A stretch of 64,000 nt of DNA from CBDCGJ01 sp965238305 (GTDB lineage Bacteria > Pseudomonadota > Alphaproteobacteria > GCA-2731375). Of this stretch, positions 1-9,065 are shown piece by piece. A program made the translations under genes and the position numbers. Numbering within the stretch: position 1 is the stretch's first letter; every line of letters begins with the position of its first letter. The stretch is taken from the NCBI GenBank assembly GCA_965238305.1, contig CBDEHK010000001.1, positions 3,534,001 through 3,598,000 on the forward strand, read 5' to 3'. The notes under the pieces are model-generated. The model saw only the letters and a program-made list of their open reading frames with translations. It ran no database searches and was not told the origin of the DNA.

Positions 1-82
1 GGCGCGGCGATGACAATTAGCTAAAATCGACGACAAACTATGAATGACAAGCATTGAAATCAGCAAATAGAGGCCATTAAAT

Positions 83-1330
83 ATGTCGGAATCCGATCAA
101 GAATTATTCAATCTAGCCATGTCAGACGAAGCACGACCATTGCTCTATGCACTCAAGAAACACATCGATGAGAATGTTGTGCCGATAACGGACGAGTTTT
201 TCGCTCTTGACAAAGGTAAGGAAGATCGCTGGAGCTGGCATCCCCGCCAACTCGAACTGCTCGATGGTGCCAAAGCAAAAGCCAAGGAAAGTGGCCTTTG
301 GAATTTCTTCCTGCCAGATGCGGAAACCGGCGAAGGCTTGAGTAATCTTGATTATGCCTATATTGCCGCCGAATTGGGTAAACATCCTCTTGCTTCCGAG
401 ACCTTGAACTGCAGCGCGCCGGATACCGGCAACATGGAAGTGTTGGAACGGGTCGGCACACAAGCGCAAAAGGATAAGTGGCTGGCACCTCTGTTGAACG
501 GCGAAATTCGCTCCGCATACGCCATGACAGAGCCCAATATGGCCTCGTCGGATGCAAAAAACATATCCACTTCAGCGGTTTTGGAAGACGGTGAATGGGT
601 CATCAATGGCGAGAAATTCTATATTTCCGGCGCCGGCGATCCGCGTTGCAAGATCATGATCACGATGGTAAAAACCAGCCCTGACGCACCACCGGCGCTT
701 CAGCAATCGCAAATATTGGTCCCGATCGATACCCCAGGCGTGGAAATCTTAGAAGGCATGCAAGTGTTTGGTGAAGACGATGCACCGCATGGCCACATGC
801 ATATTAAATTCGATAATGTGCGGGTGCCGGAAGAAAACATGTTGCTGGGCGAAGGTCGCGGTTTCGAAATTTCGCAAGTTCGCCTGGGTCCCGGTCGTAT
901 TCATCACTGCATGCGTTCCATCGGGTCGGCCGAAAAGGCGTTGGAGCTGATGGTCAAACGTGCCGGCAGCCGGGAAGCTTTTGGTAAAACCATTCTCAAG
1001 CTCGGTAAAAATGTCGAAGTGATTGCTCGGGCACGTATTGAAATTGACGCCATGCGTCTGATGGTGCTGCAAGCGGCCAAAGCGATGGATGTCCTTGGCA
1101 ATCATGAAGCCCGCGTTTATGTCAGCGCCGTGAAAGCAATGGTGCCGGAAAAAGTCTGCCTGATTATTGACCAGGCTATTCAGATGCACGGTGCCACCGG
1201 CGTCTCGCAATGGTCGCCACTTTCAAACATGTACACCCGACAACGCGTCTTGCGCTTAGCCGACGGTCCCGATGAAGTTCATCACATGGTCGTTGGCCGC
1301 AACGAAGCCCGCAAGCATGTTGCGTGGTAA
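83..1330 (+). CDS. Acyl-CoA dehydrogenase, ACAD10/11-like
   Basis: This is a 415-residue flavoprotein of the acyl-CoA dehydrogenase family, expected to catalyse FAD-dependent alpha,beta-dehydrogenation of an acyl-CoA in the cytoplasm. The mid-domain signature AYAMTEPNMASSDAKN (about residues 144-159) lies in the flavin-binding part. The C-terminal helical domain carries GRIHHCMRSIGSAEKAL and ends with RLADGPDEVHHMVVGR, which is characteristic of the ACAD10/11-like branch and differs from the YEGT motif of classical short- and medium-chain enzymes. The length is normal for the family. The ATG at 83 has a GAGG ribosome site at 70-73. It stands alone on its strand, followed by a strong terminator. 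The exact acyl substrate cannot be told from the sequence. Confidence 0.93.
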   Translation: MSESDQELFNLAMSDEARPLLYALKKHIDENVVPITDEFFALDKGKEDRWSWHPRQLELLDGAKAKAKESGLWNFFLPDAETGEGLSNLDYAYIAAELGKHPLASETLNCSAPDTGNMEVLERVGTQAQKDKWLAPLLNGEIRSAYAMTEPNMASSDAKNISTSAVLEDGEWVINGEKFYISGAGDPRCKIMITMVKTSPDAPPALQQSQILVPIDTPGVEILEGMQVFGEDDAPHGHMHIKFDNVRVPEENMLLGEGRGFEISQVRLGPGRIHHCMRSIGSAEKALELMVKRAGSREAFGKTILKLGKNVEVIARARIEIDAMRLMVLQAAKAMDVLGNHEARVYVSAVKAMVPEKVCLIIDQAIQMHGATGVSQWSPLSNMYTRQRVLRLADGPDEVHHMVVGRNEARKHVAW

Positions 1331-1368
1331 TCGGACTTCCATAAACTAAACAATCATCTAAATCGGCA

Positions 1369-1403
1369 GGGGCGGTCAAATTCAGGACCGCCCCGACGTT
1401 TTT
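1369..1403 (+). terminator. Rho-independent terminator after the acyl-CoA dehydrogenase
   Basis: A perfect 9-bp stem, GGGGCGGTC (1369-1377) and GACCGCCCC (1386-1394), has an 8-nt loop and is followed by a T-run at 1399-1403. It lies 38 bases past the stop codon. Confidence 0.9.
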
Positions 1404-1694
1404 CTGCCCCATTGCGCGCCGCCGCAATTCCCCCTGGCAAAGATTGCCAGCGCCAAATCACGCCGCGTTTCGTGATAAATTAGGTCACAAACCTAGACAC
1501 AAAATGATTTGCGGACGTCTTCGGTAAACTCGACTGTGAAGCGTTGCATCACGTTGAGCAAGAGGATGTCAACAATCCGTTATTCTTCGTCGCGCGAAAG
1601 TTAAGCTTCGTCGCAGGAACGTCATTTAGGTGTGTGAGGCCGAGAACGTAGACTCCCCTAGTATTCTGTTAGTCATTCAATAGGGGTTGAGGCA
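1404..1694 (+). promoter_or_regulatory. Upstream region of the porin gene
   Basis: The gene-free stretch 1331-1694 holds the terminator above and then this porin leader. Visible structures are a 7-bp hairpin with a 3-nt loop, CTGGCAA/TTGCCAG (1434-1450), a small repeat TAGGT/ACCTA (1481-1495), and a 6-bp stem CCCCTA/TAGGGG (1655-1660 with 1681-1686) just before the ribosome site GAGG (1689-1692). I see no open reading frame and no convincing -35/-10 pair. Regulation of the porin by the start-proximal stem is only a possibility. Confidence 0.4.
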
Positions 1695-2765
1695 ATGAAC
1701 AAGCTACTACTTGGAACAACAGCTCTGGCTGCGATCGGGGCACTTAGTAATGCCGCGATAGCGGCGGATAAAATCAAAATGGGGGTCGGCGGGTATTTCC
1801 AAGTCGCGATCGCCGCGGGTGATACGGATGAAGACAATCGTCGCGATCATCTCGTCTCAGACGAAGGCGAAATCATCTTCAACGGTTCCACCAACCTCGA
1901 CAATGGCATCCAAGTCGGTGTCCAGGTGCAGTTGGAAGCGGAGACCTGTGCGGACCAGATCGATGAACATTTCATGTGGTTTTCCGGCGCCTTCGGCCGG
2001 GTTAATTTGGGGGCGGAAAACTCCGCTGCTTACTTGATGGGCTACGCCTCGCCGGCCGCCTCGCATTGGGCTCATGGTCTGAATTCTCCGAACTTCAGCC
2101 ATACACGGTTATTCTTGACCAGCGTTATCACGATGAGTTCAGATTCCGACAAAATCACTTATTTCACGCCGCGCTTTTCTGGTTTCCAATTGGGTGTGTC
2201 ATATACGCCCGAGAATGATGAAGCTGGGTCCGGCGCCGGATACAATGCCGCCTATTCTGGATTCCCAGCGGATAATGAGCCCGGCGAGCAGAGCGAAATA
2301 ATTGAAGTCGGTGCCAACTACACCAACAAATTCGGCGACGTCAATGTCTCCGTGTCCGGTGGTTATGCGACCGGTAGTCTGGAAGCGCCATCCGGTGCGG
2401 TCGTTGATGACCGAACGCAGTACAATTTCGGCGCCAGACTAGGCTTTGCCGGATTTACCTTCGGCGGCGCTTATCGGGTTGATGACCGTGGCATTGATTC
2501 GGACCGGGAAGACTTTAATATCGGCTTGCGCTACGCAACGGGACCTTGGGGCGTAGGTGTCCAATACGCCCATGCTGAAGTCGATGAAGCTGATGATGAA
2601 GTTGATGCCATAGAGATCGGAGGCAGTTATTCGTTCGGTCCCGGCATGGTATTGTCGGCAGGGGTGCAATTCTGGGATATCGAAGTCGACACCGGTGCCA
2701 TCGGCGGTGGCGCTTCGGAAGGCGATTCAACGATCTTCTTCATGGCCACCCACGTCTCATTCTAA
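1695..2765 (+). CDS. Outer membrane porin, Porin_4 type
   Basis: This 356-residue precursor has a clear Sec signal peptide: a lysine near the N-terminus, a hydrophobic stretch LLGTTALAAIGAL, and a likely AIA-A cleavage site around residue 23. The mature part alternates short beta-strand segments with acidic, Gly/Asn/Asp-rich loops. It ends in HVSF, with the C-terminal phenylalanine used for BAM-dependent outer-membrane insertion. The pattern and length match the general trimeric porins of alphaproteobacteria (Porin_4/OmpC-like), which allow diffusion of small hydrophilic solutes. It is monocistronic, with a terminator directly downstream. Solute selectivity cannot be read from the sequence. 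Confidence 0.9.
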   Translation: MNKLLLGTTALAAIGALSNAAIAADKIKMGVGGYFQVAIAAGDTDEDNRRDHLVSDEGEIIFNGSTNLDNGIQVGVQVQLEAETCADQIDEHFMWFSGAFGRVNLGAENSAAYLMGYASPAASHWAHGLNSPNFSHTRLFLTSVITMSSDSDKITYFTPRFSGFQLGVSYTPENDEAGSGAGYNAAYSGFPADNEPGEQSEIIEVGANYTNKFGDVNVSVSGGYATGSLEAPSGAVVDDRTQYNFGARLGFAGFTFGGAYRVDDRGIDSDREDFNIGLRYATGPWGVGVQYAHAEVDEADDEVDAIEIGGSYSFGPGMVLSAGVQFWDIEVDTGAIGGGASEGDSTIFFMATHVSF

Positions 2766-2791
2766 AATAAATACCCTCGCGTTGGTACGAT

Positions 2792-2819
2792 GGGCGGGCT
2801 TCGGTCCGCCCTTTTTTTT
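2792..2819 (+). terminator. Rho-independent terminator after the porin
   Basis: The stem is GGGCGG (2792-2797) with CCGCCC (2806-2811) around a TTCGG-containing loop, followed at once by an eight-T run (2812-2819). It is a strong intrinsic terminator. Confidence 0.93.
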
Positions 2820-2848
2820 ATCACCACGACTTGCCAAGGATTTGCAAC

Positions 2849-3187
2849 TCATGAGAGGCGTCGCCAGTTGTTATTTTCCATACAGGCGACAAATTTTTTC
2901 TCAAAACGTGGCGAAAGCTGGCGGCCGAAATTCCGCTCTTGATATTCTTCTTCGTCCATTTCGTCTTCCCAGTTGGCCAGGGGATATTGATAGATAGCAA
3001 ATTCGGTGCAGTAATGGGTGCGTTTGCGATAATCGTCACTGCCATCGCCAACATATTTCCAGTTGATCGGTACGATTTGCGCACACCCAAAATGTCCGAA
3101 TGTAAGAAAGAACAAGCAAATTGCTACGCCGACCCATCGCACAGTTGTCAGACCAAATTGCCGCCAATCGATCATAAAAGATCTCAT
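2849..3187 (-). CDS. Small hypothetical membrane-anchored protein
   Basis: I do not recognise this protein. From the start MRSFMIDW (3187) it has 112 residues. The frame is open to an upstream ATG at 3256, but the extra 23 residues look non-native. A single hydrophobic segment (VGVAICLFFLTFGHFGC, about residues 18-34) suggests a signal anchor. The cysteine that follows does not fit a standard lipobox. The rest is hydrophilic, with an acidic WEDEMDEEEYQE patch and a C-terminal FVACMENNNWRR, resembling the Cys-Met...Trp endings of small periplasmic proteins. It is divergent from the histidine kinase at 3404, so the two could share a control region. Overlapping frames on the opposite strand look less protein-like. 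Confidence 0.55.
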   Translation of the reverse strand: MRSFMIDWRQFGLTTVRWVGVAICLFFLTFGHFGCAQIVPINWKYVGDGSDDYRKRTHYCTEFAIYQYPLANWEDEMDEEEYQERNFGRQLSPRFEKKFVACMENNNWRRLS

Positions 3188-3403
3188 TCGCAAACCAAAC
3201 TCTAGCCTATGGACTCTATCAGCAACACTAGGCTTGATTGCACTCTGGATGATCACGATGCTGATAATGGTCCGTGAGGCAGGCGCAAAAAAAGTCGGCG
3301 GCTTAACTTTATTTTAAAGGTGGAACTGCTAATTTGTCGGAATATTCATTTTTTTAGACATTAAACAAGCACTGGCGAATTACTGGACAGGCCAACTGGC
3401 GGT

Positions 3404-4903
3404 ATGCATACAGCAGAAATTTTTGACGCGCAGAATAAGCGCCTGATTTCAACACCTTCGGGCGGCTGGCTCTACTTGGCTATTGCAGCAATCATTCTAT
3501 GCGTTTCCGGCGTCCTGATCACAGGGGGATATTATTATGCGCAGAGCCTTAGGCGAGGTATCGCGGTAGAAAATGCCCGCACGTTTTTGACGTCGATAGT
3601 CGTCTTGCACAAATATTATTCAAAATCTATAGTACCAAACGCCAAGGCAGCCGGTGCCGGATTTTCGATAAATTATAAATCGACAACCGACAAGATCCCA
3701 TTTCCAGCCACGCTTTCCAACGACTTTGGGACTGAATTACAAAAGGTTTCCCCAAATCTTTATACCAATCTCTATAGCACATTCCCGTTCATCTGGAACG
3801 CCGGCCGCGCCTTGGATGAGTTCGAAAAATTGTCTTTGTCAACATTGGCCCAGAACCCAAATTCGGAATTTATCCGCTTCGAAAGTCGTGGCAATCATGA
3901 AGTTGTTCGCCTCGCCATCGGAATGACACTGACGAAGGATTGCCTATCCTGTCACAATGATCCCCAATTCAATACCCGACGGGTGTGGAAAGTTGGCGAT
4001 ATGCGAGGCGCCCGCCAGGTTTCTTTGCCAGTGCCTGGTGACTTACTATCGCAAGAGATGGTTATTGCTTGGGGCAGTATTATTGCTCTTTTGGCAGCCA
4101 CACTTGGTGGTCTTCTGGTTGTACTCAACGTGCGTTCTCTGCGCGCCGCCCTCAACAACGTCAGTGATCTTTCAAACAAACTGCAAGTCACGAATTTATC
4201 TTTGCTCGAAGCGAATAGAAAAAAATCTGAGTTCCTGGCCGGAGTCAGCCACGACCTTCGAACTCCCTTGAACGCTATTTCCGGGTTTTCGGAAGCGATA
4301 AAATTGCGTCTGTTCGGTAAATTGGGGGATGATCGGTACGGTGAATATGCCGGTTATGTTCACGACAGCGCCGGCCACCTACTGGCGCTAATTAATCAAG
4401 TAATGGATATTCATCGAATTGAGGATGGTCGTTGGGAATATAATGAAACTCAAATCAACGCCGCCGCGTTGATCGATGCGGTGGTACCGATCGTGCAAGC
4501 CAAAGTGGATGAAAGTAGTGTCGTCCTGGAAGCACGGAAACCACAAAAAAACTTTCGGTTTTGTGGCGATGAAACGGCGCTGCGGCAGATTTATATTAAC
4601 TTGATCGAGAACGCGATAAAATATAGCCAGGGCGACAATGTCATCGTCGCGATCGTCACCGGCAATCAAAGCGTACGACTGGAAGTCGAAGACAATGGCA
4701 TCGGTGTGTCGCCGAGTGAATTGGAAGAGCTGAAGGATTTATCGTCCCGCGGCTCTGCCAAATATGGCGGCCTTCCAGGCTATGGCATCGGTCTCTGGTT
4801 GGTAGAAAAATTCGCCGATCTGCATGGCGGAACATTTTCAGTAGAAACGCCGGTCAACGGTGGCAGCCGATTTGTCATCGAATTCCAGACAGAAACTAAC
4901 TGA
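3404..4903 (+). CDS. Orphan sensor histidine kinase with periplasmic haem-motif (DUF3365/Tll0287-like) domain
   Basis: This 499-residue membrane histidine kinase has TM1 at about 23-46, a periplasmic domain 47-218, TM2 at about 219-241, and a cytoplasmic kinase core. The periplasmic part resembles the DUF3365/Tll0287-like fold and ends with LTKDCLSCHND, a c-type haem motif with Cys180, Cys183 and His184. The HisKA H-box is SHDLRTPLN (His283). The HATPase part shows the N-box INLIENAIKYS, DNGIGVS (G1) and YGIGLWLVEKF (G2). Covalent haem would need the periplasmic cytochrome c maturation system and would suit sensing of redox state, NO, CO or oxygen; the ligand is inference. No response regulator is adjacent, so it is an orphan kinase. 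A 10-bp palindrome GTATGCATAC (3402-3411) covers the start codon. Confidence 0.9.
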   Translation: MHTAEIFDAQNKRLISTPSGGWLYLAIAAIILCVSGVLITGGYYYAQSLRRGIAVENARTFLTSIVVLHKYYSKSIVPNAKAAGAGFSINYKSTTDKIPFPATLSNDFGTELQKVSPNLYTNLYSTFPFIWNAGRALDEFEKLSLSTLAQNPNSEFIRFESRGNHEVVRLAIGMTLTKDCLSCHNDPQFNTRRVWKVGDMRGARQVSLPVPGDLLSQEMVIAWGSIIALLAATLGGLLVVLNVRSLRAALNNVSDLSNKLQVTNLSLLEANRKKSEFLAGVSHDLRTPLNAISGFSEAIKLRLFGKLGDDRYGEYAGYVHDSAGHLLALINQVMDIHRIEDGRWEYNETQINAAALIDAVVPIVQAKVDESSVVLEARKPQKNFRFCGDETALRQIYINLIENAIKYSQGDNVIVAIVTGNQSVRLEVEDNGIGVSPSELEELKDLSSRGSAKYGGLPGYGIGLWLVEKFADLHGGTFSVETPVNGGSRFVIEFQTETN

Positions 4904-5135
4904 CTGAACAAAGCGACTGCCTTTCATTTTCTCCTTAGCTAGTCTCGCGATAGGAATGTCCACTCTCCCTTAGATAATGACCGTTTTTGAAATCGGTGCG
5001 GAACCAATGCCGTTGATAGATTGATGCATGCCAACTGATTTTGTTTATGTTGATGGATTAATTCGAAATATCGCCTGACCGCCTGTCTAAATCAGCCGAT
5101 CAAACATCGCCAAGAAATCCATCGCGCCGCAGAAA

Positions 5136-5774
5136 TCAAACCTGATAGACAAATACGCAGCTTTCCGACTGACCGGCTGATTTAGAACCCGGCATAACCG
5201 GAAAAAACGGCGTGCGTTCGATTTCACGCCAATGGCCGGCGGCTTCGAGCGCCGCCAATTTGTCTTTGAAGCCGAGGGGTTCATAGACCAAATCGCTTAG
5301 GGAAAATATCACATGCCCGCCCGGTTTGGTGATGCGGATCATCTCATCAAGGGATTCCGGCGGGGCATGCCCCGCCGTCAGCACGCCAAAGCAGATGACG
5401 GCACGAAAGTGATCATCGGAGAAGTTCAGGGCGTTACCAAGGGCCATGATCTGTAAACTATCATAAACCGATTTTGCCGCCGCCTGCTTGAGCATGCCTT
5501 CGGAAAGATCGATGCCGGCAAGATTGCCATAACCCAGATAGGACAATATCTCGCCCAACAAACCGGTACCGCAGCCGGCATCCAAAATCGTGCCGTCGCC
5601 GATTTCGATATAGCGGCCGATCAAACCAGCAGCGACGGCGGGATAGCGATAGCCAAAGGCGGTCAGATCCTTGTCATAACTGAGCGCCCAATCATCATAA
5701 ATGGTCGCCAATGCGGTACCATTTTCGGCTGCATAAACATCCGCAAGTTTGGCTTCGGGGTCGTTGTTGATCAT
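5136..5774 (-). CDS. SAM-dependent methyltransferase, METTL27 (WBSCR27)-like
   Basis: This 212-residue class I methyltransferase has SAM-binding motif I as ILDAGCGTGLLGE (about residues 63-75). The acidic end of strand 2 is LAGIDLSEGMLKQA, and later motifs are VICFGVLTAGH and TKPGGHVIFSLSD. The N-terminal YDDWALSYDKDL is typical of the METTL27/WBSCR27-like group. The methyl acceptor is unknown. It is monocistronic. The 230 bases between it and the convergent kinase gene (4904-5135) contain no gene, RNA or clear terminator that I can see. Confidence 0.85.
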   Translation of the reverse strand: MINNDPEAKLADVYAAENGTALATIYDDWALSYDKDLTAFGYRYPAVAAGLIGRYIEIGDGTILDAGCGTGLLGEILSYLGYGNLAGIDLSEGMLKQAAAKSVYDSLQIMALGNALNFSDDHFRAVICFGVLTAGHAPPESLDEMIRITKPGGHVIFSLSDLVYEPLGFKDKLAALEAAGHWREIERTPFFPVMPGSKSAGQSESCVFVYQV

Positions 5775-5891
5775 CTGAATTGACCTTATCGGGTTTCTTT
5801 GATCCGTTAGTATAGGTAATAAGCTTTGCTGGGTGCAATTCCGGACAAATGTAACTAGGTGAAGTAATGAAGTTTCGAGGGAGAGCGAGTG

Positions 5892-6863
5892 ATGAAGGAA
5901 TTTGACGGGAAGTTGGCAGTTTTGACCGGTGGCGGGTCCGGTATCGGGCGGGCATTAGCACTGCAACTGGCAGCCGCCGGCTGTGATCTTGGAATTTGCG
6001 ACCTGTCGGAAGAAGGCCTGGCGGAGACGATCGCTCTTTGCCAAGCGGCCAATGGGGCAGTCACGGTCTCCAGCCATCTTTGCGATGTCTCCGACGAAGC
6101 GGCAGTGGAGCGCTTTCGCGATGAGGTGCTGGCGGCGCGCAATACCGATCACGTCGCGCTGGTCTTCAGCAATGCTGGCATTGGCGGCGGCGGTAGTTTC
6201 ATTGCCGACGCACGAGAAGAGTGGGAGCGCACCTTTGCTGTCTGTTGGTACGGGGTTTATTATATGGCGCGTGCCTTTGTGCCTCTGCTGATCAAGGCGG
6301 AAGAAGGGCATTTGATTAATACCAGTTCGGTCAATGGATTTTGGGCAACACTGGGTCCGACGATTTCGCATACCTCTTACAGTGCCGCAAAATTTGCCGT
6401 CAAAGGCTTTTCAGAAGCACTGATTACCGATCTACGGCTGCATGCGCCGCATGTTAAAGTATCTGTCGTCATGCCCGGTCATATCGGCACTAATATCGCG
6501 ATCAACTCCGGCAAAGTACATGGCCGCTCAGCGCCGCTCGACATGACAGCCGATGAAGTAGCGGAAATCCGCGATCAGATGATGAAAGGTGGTCTGCCTG
6601 TGGACAACCTGCCGGACGACGCTATTCGCCTGGCGGCTAAACAGCGGGGCGAGGATTTCCGCGACAAAGCGCCGACAAGCGCCGGGGAAGCGGCAACAGT
6701 CATTCTGGATGGGGTGCGCGAAGAGCGTTGGCGTATTCTAGTCGGCGACGATGCCCATGTTCTGGATCAGCGGGTCCGCGCCAACCCGGAAGACGCCTAC
6801 GAGCTCGATTTCATTCAGAACCTGCATAATAGCGGTCATCTTAACGTCGCCGCGAAGGAGTGA
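5892..6863 (+). CDS. Short-chain dehydrogenase/reductase, long form
   Basis: This is an NAD(P)-dependent oxidoreductase with a Rossmann fold. The cofactor motif LTGGGSGIGRAL is near the N-terminus, followed by NAG (FSNAGIGGGG), the catalytic Ser in NTSSVNG, and YSAAK with the catalytic Tyr and Lys. At 323 residues it is about 70 longer than a classical SDR. The extra part is a C-terminal segment after VVMPGHIGTNI that may shape substrate binding or oligomerisation. ATG 5892 is preferred over the GTG immediately before it, because the GAGGGAGAG stretch upstream is better spaced. It is divergent from the methyltransferase and convergent with rpoD. The substrate is unknown. Confidence 0.87.
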   Translation: MKEFDGKLAVLTGGGSGIGRALALQLAAAGCDLGICDLSEEGLAETIALCQAANGAVTVSSHLCDVSDEAAVERFRDEVLAARNTDHVALVFSNAGIGGGGSFIADAREEWERTFAVCWYGVYYMARAFVPLLIKAEEGHLINTSSVNGFWATLGPTISHTSYSAAKFAVKGFSEALITDLRLHAPHVKVSVVMPGHIGTNIAINSGKVHGRSAPLDMTADEVAEIRDQMMKGGLPVDNLPDDAIRLAAKQRGEDFRDKAPTSAGEAATVILDGVREERWRILVGDDAHVLDQRVRANPEDAYELDFIQNLHNSGHLNVAAKE

Positions 6864-6894
6864 TGTTAGTCGCAACTAGAATGCGCTAGGACGG

Positions 6895-8973
6895 TTAAGT
6901 ATCCAGAAAACTACGCAGTTTGCGCGAGCGGCTGGGATGTTTCAATTTGCGCAAGGCCTTTGCCTCGATCTGACGAATACGTTCCCGGGTGACGGAGAAT
7001 TGCTGGCCTACTTCTTCCAACGTATGATCCGTATTCATACCAATGCCGAAACGCATGCGCAGCACCCGCTCCTCCCGTGGTGTCAGCGAGGCCAGCACGC
7101 GAGTGGTGGTTTCACGCAGGTTTGACTGCACCGCGGCATCAACCGGCAGGATGGCATTTTTGTCTTCAATGAAATCGCCCAAATGGCTGTCTTCTTCATC
7201 GCCGATCGGGGTCTCCAGGCTGATCGGTTCCTTGGCGATCTTCATCACCTTGCGAACTTTTTCCAACGGCATACCGAGTTTCACGGCAAGCTCTTCCGGG
7301 GTCGGCTCGCGACCGATTTCGTGCAGCATCTGCCGCGAAGTGCGGACCAGCTTGTTAATGGTCTCGATCATATGCACTGGAATTCGGATGGTCCGGGCCT
7401 GGTCAGCGATGGAGCGGGTGATCGCTTGGCGGATCCACCAGGTCGCGTAGGTCGAAAACTTATAACCGCGTCGATATTCAAATTTATCGACTGCTTTCAT
7501 CAGGCCAATATTGCCTTCCTGAATGAGGTCGAGGAATTGCAGACCGCGATTGGTGTATTTCTTGGCGATCGAAATGACCAGGCGCAGATTGGCTTCGACC
7601 ATTTCTTTCTTGGCCTGACGCGCTTCTTTTTCGCCTTTTTGCACGGTCCGGACAATGCGTTTCAGTTCCGGGATCGGCAGGCCGGTTTGTTCGGCAATGT
7701 CGGCAATTTCGTCGCGAATGGCGGTGATCTTGTCTTTTTCCTTGGTACCGAAATTAGCCCAGCCTTTACCCTTCAAACGTTTCACGCGGGAGAGCCATTT
7801 GGGATCGGTTTCATTATCTCTATATTGCCGCAGGAATTCGCCGCGATCGACTTTCGATTTTTCCGCTAGGCGCAACAAGCCCCCTTCGTTTTCCCGCAAG
7901 CGAGAATTGACGGCATAAAGTTGTTCGACCAGGGCTTCGATGCGGGCATTATTGAGATGCACGTCGTCGACGAGCTCGAACAATTCCGCATTCAGTTTTT
8001 GATAGCGGCGTTCTTGCGCGGCGGTGATTTCTTCATTGTTCAACGCCGCCTGCATACGAATGTCCTGCACTTTGACAAAGCGTTTGTAAATCTTGGCAAT
8101 CTTGGTGAAAGTTTCCAAGACTTCTGGCCGCAATGCCGCTTCCATTGCCGACAGGGACAAATTATTGTCTGCATCGTCGTCATCGTCGTCGTCATTATTT
8201 TGGGGATTCTCGGTGTTCTCGCCGTCGGCGTTTTCAGTTTTCTCTCCTTCGCCGTCGCTGCTTTCAGTGGCGTCGTCCGAGGTCTCTTGTTTTTCTTCTT
8301 TTACAGGCTCCTCTTTTGCAGACTCTTCTTTTTCGGCCCCTTCTTCCTTGGTCTCCTCGCCCGCTGCGGTGTTATCGACCGCGACACCAATATTGTTATT
8401 CGGATTGTTTTCCGGCCCGCCGCCATAGGTCGCATCGAGATCGATGATGTCGCGCAGCAGAATGCTCTCTTCCAGTAATAGATCGCGCCATTGCACAATC
8501 GCCTTGATCGTCAGAGGGCTTTCGCAAATTCCGGAGATCATGGTTTCGCGGCCGGCCTCGATGCGCTTGGCAATGGCGATCTCGCCTTCCCGGCTGAGTA
8601 ATTCGACGCTGCCCATTTCGCGCAAATACATGCGGACGGGATCGTCGGTGCGTTCCACTTCAACGGTGGTTTTGCTGGCAGCGGTCGGTAGGGTCGTGAC
8701 CACTTTTTCCGGAGCGGCGGCGGTGTCATCCTGCTCTTCGGCATCGACTAAATTGATGCCCATTTCCGACAACATGGTCATAGCATCTTCAATTTGCTCG
8801 GAAGAAACTTTGTCCTGCGGCAACGCTTTGTTCAATTCTTCGTAGCTGATATATCCGCGCTCCTTACCCTGACCGATCAGTTTTTTGAGCGCCTGGTTCT
8901 GAGTGTCGATAAGTGGGCTATCGCCACTTTCTTCACTAACCTGCGTATCAGTTTTCTGTGCCGCTTTCGCCAT
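6895..8973 (-). CDS. rpoD: RNA polymerase primary sigma factor (sigma-70)
   Basis: This 692-residue housekeeping sigma factor directs RNA polymerase to -35/-10 promoters. Region 1.1 is at about 20-80. Region 1.2 contains DDPVRMYLREMGSVELLSRE (110-130). Region 2 starts at about 458 with NLRLVISIAKKYTNRGLQ and includes YKFSTYATWWIRQAI. Region 4 closes the protein with VTRERIRQIEAKALRKLKH. Between regions 1.2 and 2, residues 203-270 (8164-8367) form a very acidic low-complexity insert in the non-conserved region, ending in a run of seven Asp. It is the last gene of yqeY-dnaG-rpoD, the alphaproteobacterial version of the macromolecular synthesis operon, 92 bp after dnaG. That gap probably holds its own promoter, though I could not pick one. 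Confidence 0.98.
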   Translation of the reverse strand: MAKAAQKTDTQVSEESGDSPLIDTQNQALKKLIGQGKERGYISYEELNKALPQDKVSSEQIEDAMTMLSEMGINLVDAEEQDDTAAAPEKVVTTLPTAASKTTVEVERTDDPVRMYLREMGSVELLSREGEIAIAKRIEAGRETMISGICESPLTIKAIVQWRDLLLEESILLRDIIDLDATYGGGPENNPNNNIGVAVDNTAAGEETKEEGAEKEESAKEEPVKEEKQETSDDATESSDGEGEKTENADGENTENPQNNDDDDDDDADNNLSLSAMEAALRPEVLETFTKIAKIYKRFVKVQDIRMQAALNNEEITAAQERRYQKLNAELFELVDDVHLNNARIEALVEQLYAVNSRLRENEGGLLRLAEKSKVDRGEFLRQYRDNETDPKWLSRVKRLKGKGWANFGTKEKDKITAIRDEIADIAEQTGLPIPELKRIVRTVQKGEKEARQAKKEMVEANLRLVISIAKKYTNRGLQFLDLIQEGNIGLMKAVDKFEYRRGYKFSTYATWWIRQAITRSIADQARTIRIPVHMIETINKLVRTSRQMLHEIGREPTPEELAVKLGMPLEKVRKVMKIAKEPISLETPIGDEEDSHLGDFIEDKNAILPVDAAVQSNLRETTTRVLASLTPREERVLRMRFGIGMNTDHTLEEVGQQFSVTRERIRQIEAKALRKLKHPSRSRKLRSFLDT

Positions 8974-9065
8974 GTGATCTCCGTCTCAATATACGCAAAC
9001 CGGTGCCCCTACCCCCGAGCTGACCGTTGCTAATTTCCAAGGTTTCATTTGCTTCCAAACGCACA

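Noticed and set aside
2939..3317. Plus-strand frames opposite the small protein at 2849-3187.
   Set aside because: They lack a hydrophobic anchor, balanced composition or ribosome site; the minus-strand frame looks more like a real protein.
7183..8478. Long plus-strand open frames opposite rpoD, some with Ser-rich or Phe/Leu-rich runs.
   Set aside because: They are reverse readings of rpoD, mainly of the Glu/Asp-rich insert. They have no ribosome site or protein-like composition.
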